From assembly GCA_021777365.1 (NCBI GenBank), contig JAJYDP010000407.1, positions 1-5,171 on the forward strand: 5,171 bases of DNA, in the 5' to 3' direction. A model generated the notes under the pieces. It was not told the origin of the DNA. It was given only the letters and a program-made list of their open reading frames with translations, and did no database searches. Origin of the DNA: Chloroflexota bacterium (GTDB lineage Bacteria; Chloroflexota; Limnocylindria; Limnocylindrales; CSP1-4). The translations under genes and the position numbers were made by a program. Each line of letters opens with the position of its first letter. The stretch's first letter is position 1. Shown here piece after piece: positions 5,088 through 5,171 of this stretch.

Positions 5088-5171
5088 GTTCCTCGCTACA
5101 CTGCCGGGCCGGGTCCATGCCCGGTGACGGCAGCGTCTTGCGGTGGGATCTGCGCAGAGGAGAAGCGAAAC
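5088..5171. promoter_or_regulatory. Divergent upstream region of deoA and of an unseen rightward gene
   Basis: This stretch holds a two-part hairpin: CTGCCG (5101-5106) pairs with CGGCAG (5128-5133), and inside it CCGGG (5109-5113) pairs with CCCGG (5120-5124). TACACT at 5097-5102 fits a rightward TAnnnT -10, but no -35 is visible. The leftward ribosome-binding site of deoA is CGAGGAA (reverse complement of 5089-5095). Confidence 0.4.
5157..5162 (+). promoter_or_regulatory. Ribosome-binding site implying a rightward gene just beyond the right edge
   Basis: GAGGAG is followed by 9 bases to the end of the window (5171), the usual distance to a start codon. A gene on this strand most likely begins at or within a few bases after the edge. 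Nothing of its product can be seen. Confidence 0.55.

Noticed and set aside
3295..5131. CCGGTGACGGC found at 3295-3305, 3311-3321 and 5121-5131, considered as a shared regulator site.
   Set aside because: Two of the copies are explained by the 16-bp duplication inside coding sequence. GGTGACGG-like strings are common in this GC-rich DNA, so there is no basis for an operator.
1..5171. tRNA, rRNA, riboswitch, transposase or attachment-site signatures.
   Set aside because: None was seen by eye on either strand. A covariance-model scan was not possible here, so a weak structured RNA cannot be excluded.

Overview
The window is very GC-rich DNA, with G or C at most third codon positions, frequent GTG starts and tight gene packing. 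Together with a DUF6457 gene (a family I associate mainly with actinobacteria), this suggests a high-GC Actinomycetota, perhaps a deep branch such as Thermoleophilia. A high-GC Chloroflexota cannot be excluded. There are seven genes: one is cut by the left edge and one is tentative. No rRNA, tRNA, CRISPR array or insertion sequence was seen.

Left part (1-1690). A cytoplasmic GAF-like plus HisKA_3/HATPase sensor kinase runs leftward from a GTG at 987 and leaves the window before its last ATP-binding box. A 181-bp divergent gap holding a perfect inverted repeat (1051-1080) separates it from a small rightward DUF6457 gene (1169-1435). A 255-bp gap follows. It holds a strong hairpin (1519-1545), a short direct repeat and, at its right end, a -10-like TAGGAT placed exactly where a leaderless transcript of the next gene would need it.

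Centre (1691-3629). Four rightward genes look like one unit: a Crp/Fnr-type regulator carrying an extra N-terminal ArsR-like winged helix; an 8-Cys 2[4Fe-4S] ferredoxin; a DUF2249 protein whose ATG overlaps the ferredoxin stop (ATGA); and a tentative small two-helix membrane protein. By analogy with Crp/Fnr, ferredoxin and DUF2249 genes found together elsewhere, I infer a redox, anaerobic or nitrogen-oxide responsive module. No catalytic enzyme of such a pathway lies in the window. A perfect 16-bp tandem duplication sits across the DUF2249 stop; removing one copy would recreate a TGATG stop/start overlap with the membrane-protein gene.

Right part (3678-5171). A leftward thymidine phosphorylase (deoA), convergent with the central unit, has all its active-site motifs. 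To its right, an 84-bp divergent gap ends in a good ribosome-binding site, implying that a rightward gene starts just beyond the window. The most unusual items are the ArsR-Crp fusion, the duplication at the DUF2249/membrane-protein junction, and the dyad covering the ferredoxin start codon.
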